From Paludibacterium yongneupense DSM 18731 (GTDB taxonomy: Bacteria; Pseudomonadota; Gammaproteobacteria; Burkholderiales; Chromobacteriaceae): a stretch of DNA of 64,000 nucleotides. Shown in pieces: positions 56,382-64,000 of this stretch. Numbering within the stretch: position 1 is the first letter of the stretch; the number at the start of each line of letters is the position of its first letter. The notes below the pieces were generated by a model, which was not told where the DNA came from, ran no database searches, and saw nothing but the letters and a program-made list of their open reading frames with translations. Location: positions 62,001 to 126,000 of the forward strand of contig NZ_AUGZ01000004.1 of the NCBI RefSeq assembly GCF_000422925.1, read 5' to 3'. The position numbers and the translations under genes were made by a program.

Positions 56382-56384
56382 GGT

Positions 56385-56999
56385 TTACCCCGCCGCCAGG
56401 CGGCGGCGGTAGAGCAGAGTCCAGCCGAGCAGGGCGCCGTAGATGGCATAGCCTATCCATGGCGCCAGCAGCAGGAAACGGTCGGCCGGCAAGCGTCCGA
56501 CGAGGATGGCCTTGAGGGCGGTTTCCGCCACCAGCCCCGCGCCCCAAACCAGCGTCATCAAGCGCAGCGAGCGCGCAAACCCGGGGCGGTGGCGGTATAG
56601 CGCTTCAAACTGTTCTTCAGCCTGGCCCGGTGTTCGGCGCACGCCTGCGCGCGCCAGATAATAGATCAGCGGCCGCGGCGCGAGGCAGGACAGCACGAAG
56701 GCCGCACCGATCAGCCCCGAGATCAGCGATTCGCGCAGCAGGATGGCGCGCGGATCGCCGCCGAGCGCGAGCACCAGCAATGACAGGACGATGCCGGCCA
56801 GCACCATGACGCTGAGTGCGTCGATGCGTCGATGGCGCGCGAGCTCGACACCGCTCCATAGCAGCGGGGGCACCGTCGAGGCGAGCAGGGCCCGGCTCTC
56901 GCCGAAACCGGTGACGGTCAGGCGATAGGCCAGCCACGGCAGCACGAAATTGATCGCGATTTCGCCCGCGAGCGGCACGGTCCGGCGCAGGCGCTTCAT
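56385..56999 (-). CDS. VC0807-family integral membrane protein
   Basis: A 204-residue inner-membrane protein with about six helices; INFVLPWLAYRLT near the start and LLWSGVELARHRRIDALS match the uncharacterised VC0807 family. Its ATG overlaps the stop of the upstream gene by four bases, so the two are translationally coupled and may act together. Function unknown. Confidence 0.75.
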   Translation of the reverse strand: MKRLRRTVPLAGEIAINFVLPWLAYRLTVTGFGESRALLASTVPPLLWSGVELARHRRIDALSVMVLAGIVLSLLVLALGGDPRAILLRESLISGLIGAAFVLSCLAPRPLIYYLARAGVRRTPGQAEEQFEALYRHRPGFARSLRLMTLVWGAGLVAETALKAILVGRLPADRFLLLAPWIGYAIYGALLGWTLLYRRRLAAG

Positions 57000-57808
57000 A
57001 CCACGACCCAGACGACCAGCAGCAGCAGCAGAATGAGCAGCCCGGCCAATACCTGCGTGGTGCTGCGCTCCTTGAGCAGCGCGGCATGGAATGAGCGCGT
57101 CTGCGTTTCCATGGTCGCTACGCGTTGCTGCAACTGGTAGCGCTCTTCATCCTGCTTGGCGAGCGCCTGCAGCATGGCTTCGCCACCGAACTCGACGATG
57201 GTGTCGACATCGCAGACGCCGATGAGTTTGCTGACCTTGTCCTTGAAGTACAGCCCCGAACGTTGCGCCTCGTCCTTCCATTCGAATTCGAGTCCCTGGC
57301 GCGCGAAGAAGGCGCTCTTGCGGCGACGGTCGTCTTCGGTGGCGGCGGGAACGAGCGTAATCATGCCCGGGCTGACCGAAAAATCGGGGTAGACGCTTTT
57401 GGCCCAACTGATTACGCCGGCGAACAGGAAGATATCGAGTCCGGAGGTCCGCATCAGGTCGCTGACGGCGATGCCGCCTTTGGGGCCGAAGGTGACGCTG
57501 CGGCTCGGATGGTCGACGCGGGCCCAGGCGCAGTTGTGCACATTGTGAAACGAGGCGTCGTCGCCGGTAAACAGTTCCCAGTGCGGCCCTTCGCTACGGG
57601 CGTAGCCGCGAAACTGCATGCGGAAGAAATCCGACTGCTCGGTCATGGCGCGGCTGCGGTTCAGTATGCCGTAGACGGCGGTACCCTGGACCTGGAGATG
57701 GAGAACGGATTCGCCCATCGGCATGGCCAGCGCGGCGAGCGTGGTTTCATTCTCCGGCGCGCGAAGGGCGGGTTCGGATGGCGTTCCCTGCGGGGTAGTC
57801 GTATCCAT
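56996..57808 (-). CDS. Unrecognised tail-anchored protein
   Basis: A protein of about 270 residues that I do not recognise. Most is soluble, with aromatic- and His-rich segments (QFRGYARSEGPHWELFTGDD; NVHNCAWARVDHP). Then comes a short coiled coil (about 225-250, LAKQDEERYQLQQRVATMET) and a C-terminal hydrophobic tail (LAGLLILLLLLVVWVVV), so the domain should face the cytoplasm on a C-terminal anchor. ATG at 57808 or, less likely, 57871; neither has a clear ribosome site. Coupled to the VC0807-like membrane protein by a four-base overlap. Confidence 0.7.
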   Translation of the reverse strand: MDTTTPQGTPSEPALRAPENETTLAALAMPMGESVLHLQVQGTAVYGILNRSRAMTEQSDFFRMQFRGYARSEGPHWELFTGDDASFHNVHNCAWARVDHPSRSVTFGPKGGIAVSDLMRTSGLDIFLFAGVISWAKSVYPDFSVSPGMITLVPAATEDDRRRKSAFFARQGLEFEWKDEAQRSGLYFKDKVSKLIGVCDVDTIVEFGGEAMLQALAKQDEERYQLQQRVATMETQTRSFHAALLKERSTTQVLAGLLILLLLLVVWVVV

Positions 57809-58015
57809 GTCTAGAACATATCTCGGGTGCGTGGTGTCGTATTCTGGTGCTTCGGCAAGAATAATGCCCATCGCTGGTGCGGGGGAAGCCTTGCCGAATG
57901 GCCTTTGTAGGCATCATAGCGGATCTAAGTTCTGGCATGGGATTTGCATAGTAAAAAGCGCGATGTCTAACCCGACTCGTTGCATTGTGACTTCTCTGTC
58001 TTTGCGATGGTTTGT

Positions 58016-58045
58016 CCGGAGCCTTTATGGCTCCGGCTTTTTTTT
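58016..58045 (+). terminator. Strong orphan intrinsic terminator; possible small-RNA 3' end
   Basis: Stem CCGGAGCC / GGCTCCGG with a five-base loop, C, then eight T. The only gene to its left is on the other strand, so it ends no known plus-strand gene. A short transcript starting around 57955 would be 60-100 bases long, the size of a small RNA. I cannot identify a firm promoter; TAGTAA at 57949-57954 is a weak candidate. Confidence 0.8.
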
Positions 58046-58259
58046 GGGTGTGCCCGCCAGGGCGTCTTGCGCGCCAGCGCAACGGGACCGGCTGGGTGGC
58101 CTGCCCGGCGACTTGGGGGGCTGTCTCTACCGGCCTGGCCACGGTGTCTGTCGCGAGGCGGAACCTGAAGGTAAAGCGCCGGCCTGAGCAACGGAAGCGG
58201 GTGCGGGGCGGAGCCGCCGGGGTGCCAAATCCGCATGGCGCCGCGGCGCTTCGCGCCGG

Positions 58260-58265
58260 TATAAT
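58260..58265 (+). promoter_or_regulatory. -10 element of the thiBPQ leader
   Basis: TATAAT, placing a transcription start near 58272, exactly at the 5' side of the TPP riboswitch. The -35 region is GC-rich and poor. Confidence 0.65.
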
Positions 58266-58272
58266 GCGGACA

Positions 58273-58355
58273 CGATCACCGGGGGTGCCCGCGCCAGGGC
58301 TGAGAGAGACCCCAACAACCTGATCTGGGTCATACCAGCGTAGGGAGCGTGATGG
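58273..58355 (+). promoter_or_regulatory. TPP (thiamine pyrophosphate) riboswitch
   Basis: Contains the THI-box core: GGGCTGAGAGAGACCCC, CAACCTGATCTGGGT, and CATACCAGCGTAGGGAGCGT, with the closing helix GATCAC/GTGATG. It should shut off the thiamine-transport genes when TPP is abundant. A small hairpin, TCGAC-CCGT-GTCGG followed by five T (58357-58375), could be a terminator-type expression platform; the thiB ribosome site at about 58406 is another possible target. Confidence 0.95.
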
Positions 58356-58417
58356 ATCGACCCGTGTCGGTTTTTCGCCTGCCCCTGCGACCCTGTCCAA
58401 TCGCCGGGAGAAGTCAT

Positions 58418-59425
58418 ATGAAGTCCTTTTTGTCCGCCATTGCATTCGTTCTGGCCGCGGGTATCGCCCACGGCGACGAGTTGCGTGTCCTTGCGCACAG
58501 TTCCTTCGATCTGCCCAAACCGCTGCTGGCCGATTTCGAGCGCCAGGCCGGCGTCAAACTTGTCATCGTCAAGGCTGGGGATGCCGGGGAGATGTTGAAC
58601 AAGCTGATCCTCACCCGCGCCCATCCGATCGCCGACGTGGTGTTCGGTATCGATAATTCGCTGATCGCCAAGGCTCTCGATGCCGGCGTGATCGATCCCT
58701 ATGTGCAGAAGGCCGGCGCCCGGCCCTCGCATGTCGGCTTGCCCGGCGGCGTCGCGAGCGTCGACTATGGCTACGTCACCTTGAATTACGACAAAGCCTG
58801 GTTCGCGAAGAACCATCTGCCGTTGCCGCGAACGCTCGACGATCTGACGCGTCCGGCCTACAAGAATCTGCTGGTGGTGGAGAATCCGGCGACGTCCAGT
58901 CCGGGCCTGGCTTTCCTGCTGTCGACCATCAGTGCGCTTGGCGAAGACCGGGCATTCGCCCTGTGGGCACGTTTGCGCGCCAATGGCGTCAAAGTCAGCA
59001 AGGGCTGGGATGAGGCGTATTACACCGATTTCAGCCGTAACGGCGGGTCGCGCCCCATCGTGCTCAGCTATGCCACCAGCCCGGCGGCCGAAGTGTTCTA
59101 CAGCAAAGAAAAGTTGACCGAGTCACCGACGGCCAATCTGCCTCTGCCGGGGGCCGTGTTCCGGCAGGTCGAAGGCGTTGCCCTGGTGAAGGGCGGGGGA
59201 GAGCGGCAAGCGGCCGGCAAGTTCATCGATTTCATGCGTTCCGATGCGGTCCAGAAAGCGCTGCAGACGACGATGTGGATGTATCCGGCGGTCGACGCAA
59301 CGCCGGTCGACCCGGCGCTGCGCTTCGCTGCAATCCCGGCGGCACACCAGACGCCGGACGAAAACACCATCCATCGCAAGGCCGCTGCCTGGGTCGCGCG
59401 CTGGACGCAGGTCGTTCTGCGCTAG
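58418..59425 (+). CDS. thiB: Thiamine ABC transporter, periplasmic binding protein
   Basis: A 335-residue secreted protein: signal peptide (residues 1-19, ending AHGD), then a family 1-type binding fold (LRVLAHSSFDLPKPLLADFE, ADVVFGIDNSLIAKALDAGV, SVDYGYVTLNYDKAWF). ATG at 58418 with GGGAGA upstream; an upstream ATG (58352) lies at the end of the riboswitch and is unlikely. First gene of thiBPQ, which imports thiamine and TPP. The thiP start follows its stop directly. Confidence 0.93.
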   Translation: MKSFLSAIAFVLAAGIAHGDELRVLAHSSFDLPKPLLADFERQAGVKLVIVKAGDAGEMLNKLILTRAHPIADVVFGIDNSLIAKALDAGVIDPYVQKAGARPSHVGLPGGVASVDYGYVTLNYDKAWFAKNHLPLPRTLDDLTRPAYKNLLVVENPATSSPGLAFLLSTISALGEDRAFALWARLRANGVKVSKGWDEAYYTDFSRNGGSRPIVLSYATSPAAEVFYSKEKLTESPTANLPLPGAVFRQVEGVALVKGGGERQAAGKFIDFMRSDAVQKALQTTMWMYPAVDATPVDPALRFAAIPAAHQTPDENTIHRKAAAWVARWTQVVLR

Positions 59426-60961
59426 ATGAGAGCTGAGCGCCGGGAACGGCGGTGGCTGTATCTGCCGCCGCTCGTCTTTCTGCTGCTGGTGGCACTCGCG
59501 CCCGCTGCGCGCCTGTTGCTGGAGAGCGGCGCCCGCTTTTCGGTACTGTCCGACGCCTATTTGCGCTGGCGCTTGCTGTGGTCGCTCGGACAGGCGGCGC
59601 TTACCTGCGTGCTCGGAACGCTCATCGGCGTGCCCGTCGCCTGGGTTCTGGCGCGTACCGCCTTTCCGGGGCGAGCGCTGGTGCTGCGGGTCCTGATGCT
59701 TCCCTTCGTCATGCCGACGCTGGTGGCCGGCATCGGCGTGCTGGCCGTGTTCGGGCCGCACGGCCTGTTCGGCGCCGATCTGCAGGACACGCCCTGGCTC
59801 CTGCTGTATGGCAATCTGTTCTACAACCTGCCGTTGATCATTCGCGGCGCGCACGATGGCTTTGCCGCTCTTCCCGCCAGCCGCCTGGCGGCGGCACGGA
59901 CACTGGGTGCGACCCGTCTTGGCGCCTTCTGGCGCGTTGAATGGCCGGCGATGCTGCCTGCGCTCGGCGCGTCGCTATGCCTGGTGTTCCTGTTCTGTTT
60001 TTCCGGTTTCGGTCTGGCTTTGCTGCTGGGCGGCGTGCGCTATGCCACCGTCGAGGTCGAGATCTATTCCCTGGTCGCCTATGAGCTGAATCTCGCCGAT
60101 GCCAGTGCGCTCGCGCTGATGGCGCTGACCCTCAGTGGCGTGTGCGTGCTGATCTATGCCTGGTTCGAGCGGCGGCTTGCGCACCCCGCGCCTGTCGATC
60201 CCCTGCCGCCCGCGCCGCCGCGGCACTGGCAGGAGCGCGTCGCACTCGCGCTGGCGCTGGGAGCGCTGTTTTTCTTTGGCGGTCTGCCACTGGCGGCCGT
60301 CGCCTGGCGGGCGGCGTCTGCCGGCGCCGCCTGGCGCGTGCTGTTCGAACCCGATACGCTGGCGGCGCTCGGCAATACCGCGCGTTTCAGCGCCATGACG
60401 CTGGTGCTGGCGACCGTACTCGGCGTGATGCATGCGATGGCGGGGCGGGCCCGGGTCTGGATGCGGGCTGCCGCTTTTCTGCCCTATGTGATTTCGCCGG
60501 TCTGCATGGCGTTCGGACTATTACTGCTCTATCCCGGCTTGAGTGCCAGCCTCGGCTTGCTGATCGCCGCCTACACCCTGCTCGCCTATCCTTTCGTGGC
60601 CAAGGGCATCGGTAGCGCGCTCGACCGGATGCCGCCGACGATGGTGCAGGCGGCGCGTACGCTGGGAGCATCTCCGCCGCGGGTGCTGTGGCGGGTGACT
60701 TTGCCTTTGCTGCGTCCGGCCTTGCGCCGCGGGATGGCCTTTGCCGCCGCCAGCGCGGTCGGAGAATTCGCCGTGACCCTGTTTTTGTCGCGACCGGAGT
60801 GGACGACGCTGACGACCTTGATCTACCGGCATCTGGGCCGCCCGGGCGCCGCCAATCTGGATCAGGCGCTGGTGCTGGCTTCGCTGTTGATGGGGTTTGC
60901 CCTGCTGGCGTTTTTATTGATCGAATGGCCGTCGCACGCCAGGAGGGAATCCGGGGGCTGA
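59426..60961 (+). CDS. thiP: Thiamine ABC transporter, permease
   Basis: A 511-residue fused double permease with about twelve helices and two ABC-permease EAA loops (PASRLAAARTLGATRLGAFW; PPTMVQAARTLGASPPRVLW). This ThiP-type duplication gives a single-chain transmembrane unit. ATG is immediately after the thiB stop. Confidence 0.93.
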   Translation: MRAERRERRWLYLPPLVFLLLVALAPAARLLLESGARFSVLSDAYLRWRLLWSLGQAALTCVLGTLIGVPVAWVLARTAFPGRALVLRVLMLPFVMPTLVAGIGVLAVFGPHGLFGADLQDTPWLLLYGNLFYNLPLIIRGAHDGFAALPASRLAAARTLGATRLGAFWRVEWPAMLPALGASLCLVFLFCFSGFGLALLLGGVRYATVEVEIYSLVAYELNLADASALALMALTLSGVCVLIYAWFERRLAHPAPVDPLPPAPPRHWQERVALALALGALFFFGGLPLAAVAWRAASAGAAWRVLFEPDTLAALGNTARFSAMTLVLATVLGVMHAMAGRARVWMRAAAFLPYVISPVCMAFGLLLLYPGLSASLGLLIAAYTLLAYPFVAKGIGSALDRMPPTMVQAARTLGASPPRVLWRVTLPLLRPALRRGMAFAAASAVGEFAVTLFLSRPEWTTLTTLIYRHLGRPGAANLDQALVLASLLMGFALLAFLLIEWPSHARRESGG

Positions 60962-60962
60962 T

Positions 60963-61916
60963 ATGCTGGAAATTATCGATATTCACAAACGATACGGCGA
61001 TCGTGTTGCGGCCTGCGGTCTGTCGCTGACACTGGCGGCGGGGGAGGTGGTCGCCTTGCTCGGCCCGTCCGGTTGCGGCAAGAGCACTTTGCTCAAGCTG
61101 ATCGCGGGCCTGGAGGCGCCGGATGCCGGCATCGTGCGCTTCGATGGGGCCGATTTGGCGCGGGTGTCGCCCGATGCGCGCGGGTTCGCGCTGATGTTCC
61201 AGGATTTCGCCCTGTTTCCCCACCTCGATGTCCTGGGCAATGTCATGTTCGGCTTGCGCGAGCGGCGTGTCGCGCGCGAAGAGGCTAGGACGCGTGCTTG
61301 CGCCATGCTCGCGGAACTCGGGCTCGACGGCTATCAGGCGCGGCGGGTGTGGACCTTGTCCGGCGGCGAGGCGCAGCGCGTGGCGCTTGCGCGCGCGCTG
61401 GTGACGCGGCCGCGGCTGCTGTTGCTCGACGAGCCGTTCTCCAGCCTGGACGCGCACTTGCGGCAGGGCTTGCAGCAGGATTTCCGCCGCCTGCTCGGCA
61501 AGCAGGGAATTCCCGCCTTGCTGGTGACCCATGACAGGGCCGAAGCGTTCGCGATGGCCGATCGCGTCGCCTTGCTCTGCGACGGTCGCATACAGCAGTG
61601 CGCGACGCCGGCCGCCCTGCTGGCGGCGCCCGCGACCCCCTGGGTGGCGCGTTTCATCGGCTACGAAAACCTGCTCTCCGATGCGGTCGTGCCGGAGCGG
61701 GCATTTCGTCTGGGCGCCGGACAGGCGCCGGCCCGGGTCGAGGACGTCGTTCCTCTGGCCGAAGGCATGCGGGTCCGGGTCGAGACCGCGCTGGGCCGCT
61801 TTGTCCTGACCCTGTCGGCGCGCGAGGTGGCCGCCTGCGGCGGGCAGTTGCATCCGGGCGGAGAAATCGGCGTCGGCATCGACCGCGATGCCCTGCTAAG
61901 GTTTGACCGTGGCTGA
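60963..61916 (+). CDS. thiQ: ABC ATPase of the thiamine transporter
   Basis: A 317-residue ATPase: GPSGCGKST (Walker A), LMFQDFALFPHLDVLGN (Q-loop), TLSGGEAQR (signature), LLLLDEPFSS (Walker B), LLVTHDRAEA (switch His). It is about 85 residues longer than enterobacterial ThiQ; the extra C-terminal part (about 235-317) looks like a TOBE-type regulatory domain as in PotA/FbpC. Named by operon position behind thiBP. Its last 21 bases overlap a gene on the other strand. Confidence 0.85.
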   Translation: MLEIIDIHKRYGDRVAACGLSLTLAAGEVVALLGPSGCGKSTLLKLIAGLEAPDAGIVRFDGADLARVSPDARGFALMFQDFALFPHLDVLGNVMFGLRERRVAREEARTRACAMLAELGLDGYQARRVWTLSGGEAQRVALARALVTRPRLLLLDEPFSSLDAHLRQGLQQDFRRLLGKQGIPALLVTHDRAEAFAMADRVALLCDGRIQQCATPAALLAAPATPWVARFIGYENLLSDAVVPERAFRLGAGQAPARVEDVVPLAEGMRVRVETALGRFVLTLSAREVAACGGQLHPGGEIGVGIDRDALLRFDRG

Positions 61917-63182
61917 GACGGCTGCGCAGCGCTGAAAGCTTGCGATCGCGCCGGCGACGGCGAGCAGGATGGGCGGCAGTGCGGCATACGGCGCGTGCGT
62001 GAGTTCAAGCACCAGCACCACCGCCGTGAGCGGCATCCGCATCGAGGCGGCCAGGAAGGAGGCCGCACCGACCAGCGCGAATTCGCCTGAGGGAACGCCC
62101 GGCCAGAACAGGCTCCAGCCGCCGCCGGTAGCGATGGCCAGCATCGCACCGATCGACAAGCCCGGCGTCAGCAGACCGCCCGAGGCCCCCGCGCGCAGGC
62201 TGGAGCATGAGACCGCCACTTTGAGCAGCATCAGCGTCGCGGCGACTCCCACTCCCAGAGTGTTGTCGAAACCGGCCTGCGCCGGCCCCTTGCCATTGCC
62301 AAGCAAGGCCGGGTAGCGCATGGAGAGCGCGCCGACGATGGCGAAATTGAGCACGGCGAACAGTGGCAGACGCCAGCCGCGCGCCGCGCCCGCCCGGGCA
62401 CGGCCGGCGAGGCGGGTGAAGCCGTAGGCCGCGGCCCCGGTCAGCGGTCCGCTCGCCAGTGACCAGACCAGCAGGGAGGGGGAGAGCACAAACGGGGGCA
62501 GGCTGTACTGCGCTCCGTTGCCCAGCACTGGCCACGCGACCATCGCCGCGATGACCGAGCTGAGGATCGCTGGGGCAACCGTGCGCCAGCTGAAGCTGAG
62601 CAGCAGGACCTCCAGAGTGAATACCGCCCCGGCCAGCGGGACATTGTAGACGGCGGCCAGCCCGGCGCCGGCGCCGCAGGCCAGCAGGATGCGGCGCTGT
62701 TCGGGATCGAGCCCGGCCTTGCGGCTCAGCCAGGCCGAGCAGGCGGCGCCGATCTCGCGGGGTGCGACTTCGCGCCCGAGCGGCGAGCCGAGCGCCACGG
62801 TGACGATCTGCAGCAGGGCATGAATCAGGGTACTGGCCGGAGGAGGGCGCGGGTCCTCGTCTTTGAGCAGTTGGGCAAGCCCCTGCAGCGGGCGGCCGAA
62901 GCGGTACAAGGCCCACCAGCCGCCACCGGCGACCAGGCCGCACAGACAGAGGATGCCGAGGCGGCGCCCGGGCGAGGCGGCGCTGACGCCGTCGAGAAAG
63001 CTTTCCTTGCCGACGAGTGCGTCCAGGCTATAGCCGAAGGCCAGATGCTGGATGCTATGCAATAGCAGGGACAGCGCGAGTCCCCCCAGCCCTGCGGCGA
63101 GACCGGTGGCGACCGTCAGCGCCAGTGCGACGAGTATGCGGCTGCGGCCGCCTGGAGAGGGAGTGTCCGGGAACGCTGGCAT
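61896..63182 (-). CDS. ClC-family chloride channel/exchanger-like protein
   Basis: A 428-residue membrane protein with about ten helices. It has the gating-glutamate motif as GREVAPREIGA, the GAGAGLAAVYNVPLAGAVFTLE helix and the LRAGASGGLLTPGLSIGA motif. The ion-filter motif GSGIP of classical exchangers is missing; the region reads RFGRPLQGLAQLL. So anion choice or mechanism may differ. Converges with thiQ. Confidence 0.9.
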   Translation of the reverse strand: MPAFPDTPSPGGRSRILVALALTVATGLAAGLGGLALSLLLHSIQHLAFGYSLDALVGKESFLDGVSAASPGRRLGILCLCGLVAGGGWWALYRFGRPLQGLAQLLKDEDPRPPPASTLIHALLQIVTVALGSPLGREVAPREIGAACSAWLSRKAGLDPEQRRILLACGAGAGLAAVYNVPLAGAVFTLEVLLLSFSWRTVAPAILSSVIAAMVAWPVLGNGAQYSLPPFVLSPSLLVWSLASGPLTGAAAYGFTRLAGRARAGAARGWRLPLFAVLNFAIVGALSMRYPALLGNGKGPAQAGFDNTLGVGVAATLMLLKVAVSCSSLRAGASGGLLTPGLSIGAMLAIATGGGWSLFWPGVPSGEFALVGAASFLAASMRMPLTAVVLVLELTHAPYAALPPILLAVAGAIASFQRCAAVSATVKP

Positions 63183-63191
63183 GCGCTGGCC

Positions 63192-64000
63192 TTACGCGAT
63201 GTCGGCGCTTGCGCCGGCATCGCCCTCCGGGCGGCGTGCATGGCGCTGGGCCAGTGCGGCGCAGGCCATCAACTGGATCTGATGGAACAGCATCAGCGGC
63301 AGTACGATGGCGCCGACGGGATGGCCGGCAAACAGAACCTGCGCCATCGGCACGCCGCTGGCCAGGCTTTTCTTCGAACCGCAGAACACGATGGTGATCT
63401 CGTCTTCCTTGTTGAAGCGCAGCGTGCGGCTGGCAAGCGTGGTCAGCGCCAGTACGAGCGCCAGCAGGGCGGCGTTCACGAGGACGAGACCGAGCAGCGC
63501 GCGGGCCGGCATCTGATGCCACAGGCCCTGAATGACGGCCGCACTGAAGGCGGTATAGACCACGAGCAGAATGGAACTTTGGTCGACGCGGCCGACCAGC
63601 GGGCGGTGGCGGGAGATCCATCCCCCCAGCCATGGCCGCAGTCCTTGTCCGAGCATGAACGGCAGCAGCAGCTGCAGCACGATGCTGATCACCGCGTCGA
63701 AGGAGGGCGTTGCGTTGCCGTGGGTCGCGAGCAGGGCGCCGACCAGCAGCGGCGTCAGAAAAATCCCGATCAGGTTGGACGCCGACGCGCTGCAGATCGC
63801 TGCCGGTACATTGCCGCGCGCGACGGCGGTGAAGGCGATGGACGACTGCACCGTCGATGGCAGCAGACACAGATAGAGGATGCCCAGGGCGAGGTCGGGC
63901 GTCAGCAGCCGCGACAGCAGCGGCGCGAGCAGCAGGCCGAGCGCCGGGAAGACCACGAAGGTGCTGGCGAACACGACGAGATGCAGCCGCCAGTGCGTGG
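63192..64000 (-). CDS. Bile acid:sodium symporter-like transporter (5' end outside window)
   Basis: At least 269 residues of a membrane protein of the SBF-like (PF13593) group, with seven or more helices: WRLHLVVFASTFVVFPALG, LPSTVQSSIAFTAVARGN, SASASNLIGIFLTPLLVG, ITIVFCGSKKSLASGVPMAQ. The frame stays open to base 64000, so the N-terminus lies outside. Relatives transport organic anions with sodium; the substrate here is unknown. Its stop is nine bases beyond the ClC-gene start on the same strand, so the two may be co-transcribed. Confidence 0.88.
   Translation of the reverse strand, partial: THWRLHLVVFASTFVVFPALGLLLAPLLSRLLTPDLALGILYLCLLPSTVQSSIAFTAVARGNVPAAICSASASNLIGIFLTPLLVGALLATHGNATPSFDAVISIVLQLLLPFMLGQGLRPWLGGWISRHRPLVGRVDQSSILLVVYTAFSAAVIQGLWHQMPARALLGLVLVNAALLALVLALTTLASRTLRFNKEDEITIVFCGSKKSLASGVPMAQVLFAGHPVGAIVLPLMLFHQIQLMACAALAQRHARRPEGDAGASADIA

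Overview
The window is a GC-rich, gene-dense piece of a proteobacterial chromosome, most likely a betaproteobacterium of the Neisseriales (Chromobacterium/Paludibacterium-like). The main clue is elongation factor P with Arg32 next to its rhamnosyltransferase EarP. A NorR/sigma-54-controlled hcp-hcr pair, a coenzyme-B12-dependent ribonucleotide reductase behind NrdR boxes, many chemoreceptors and c-di-GMP proteins, and broad amino-acid and polyamine metabolism fit that placement. The genus is inferred from protein resemblance, not from an rRNA gene. I see no tRNA, rRNA, CRISPR array, prophage or intact insertion sequence; only fragments of an IS66-type transposase and of a few old genes remain.

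Layout. 1-6.0 kb: end of a diguanylate cyclase, a DUF3830 protein, earP-efp, a frameshifted acyltransferase and a PuuA-like glutamylpolyamine synthetase. 6.2-12.6 kb: a large AsmA/DUF748 envelope protein and nrdJ with promoter, paired NrdR boxes and terminator. 12.6-15.3 kb: IS66 scrap, a TMEM175-like channel, an acetylpolyamine amidohydrolase and a divergent Lrp/AsnC regulator. 15.6-20.3 kb: two periplasmic solute-binding proteins flanking a chemoreceptor, then an NRAMP-family transporter behind a long dyad. 20.5-26.0 kb: an FMN alpha-hydroxy-acid dehydrogenase, LysR and AraC regulators, an EamA transporter, a GNAT enzyme and a leaderless solute-binding-like protein. 26.2-29.2 kb: a TrpI-like LysR gene divergent from trpBA. 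29.4-37.0 kb: a secreted phosphodiesterase-like protein, a GNAT/XRE-cupin pair, a glutamine amidotransferase, gene remnants, a SIMPL protein and two zinc alcohol dehydrogenases around an AraC gene.

37.0-42.8 kb is one iron-uptake unit read leftward: ECF sigma factor, TonB-dependent siderophore receptor, PepSY membrane protein, TonB, ExbB, ExbD, with Fur boxes before the sigma gene and before the receptor. There is no FecR anti-sigma gene and the receptor has no N-terminal signalling domain. 42.9-48.7 kb holds a metallophosphoesterase and norR, then three NorR sites and a sigma-54 promoter driving hcp and, past an internal terminator, hcr, for nitric-oxide and nitrosative stress. 48.9-57.8 kb: an ABC exporter, a 4HB chemoreceptor, a degenerate REC-GGDEF-EAL protein, LysP, and a VC0807-like membrane protein paired with an unrecognised tail-anchored protein. 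58.0-64.0 kb: an orphan terminator (possible small RNA), a TPP riboswitch and thiBPQ, a ClC-type channel and the 3' part of a bile-acid:sodium-symporter-like gene cut by the window edge.

Most of the window is ordinary metabolism with well-preserved regulatory sites. The items most worth a second look are the fully degenerate REC-GGDEF-EAL protein, the anti-sigma-free iron sigma factor, the orphan terminator at 58.0 kb, the unrecognised tail-anchored protein, the noncanonical NRAMP, and the regulatory DNA at hcp, nrdJ and trpB.
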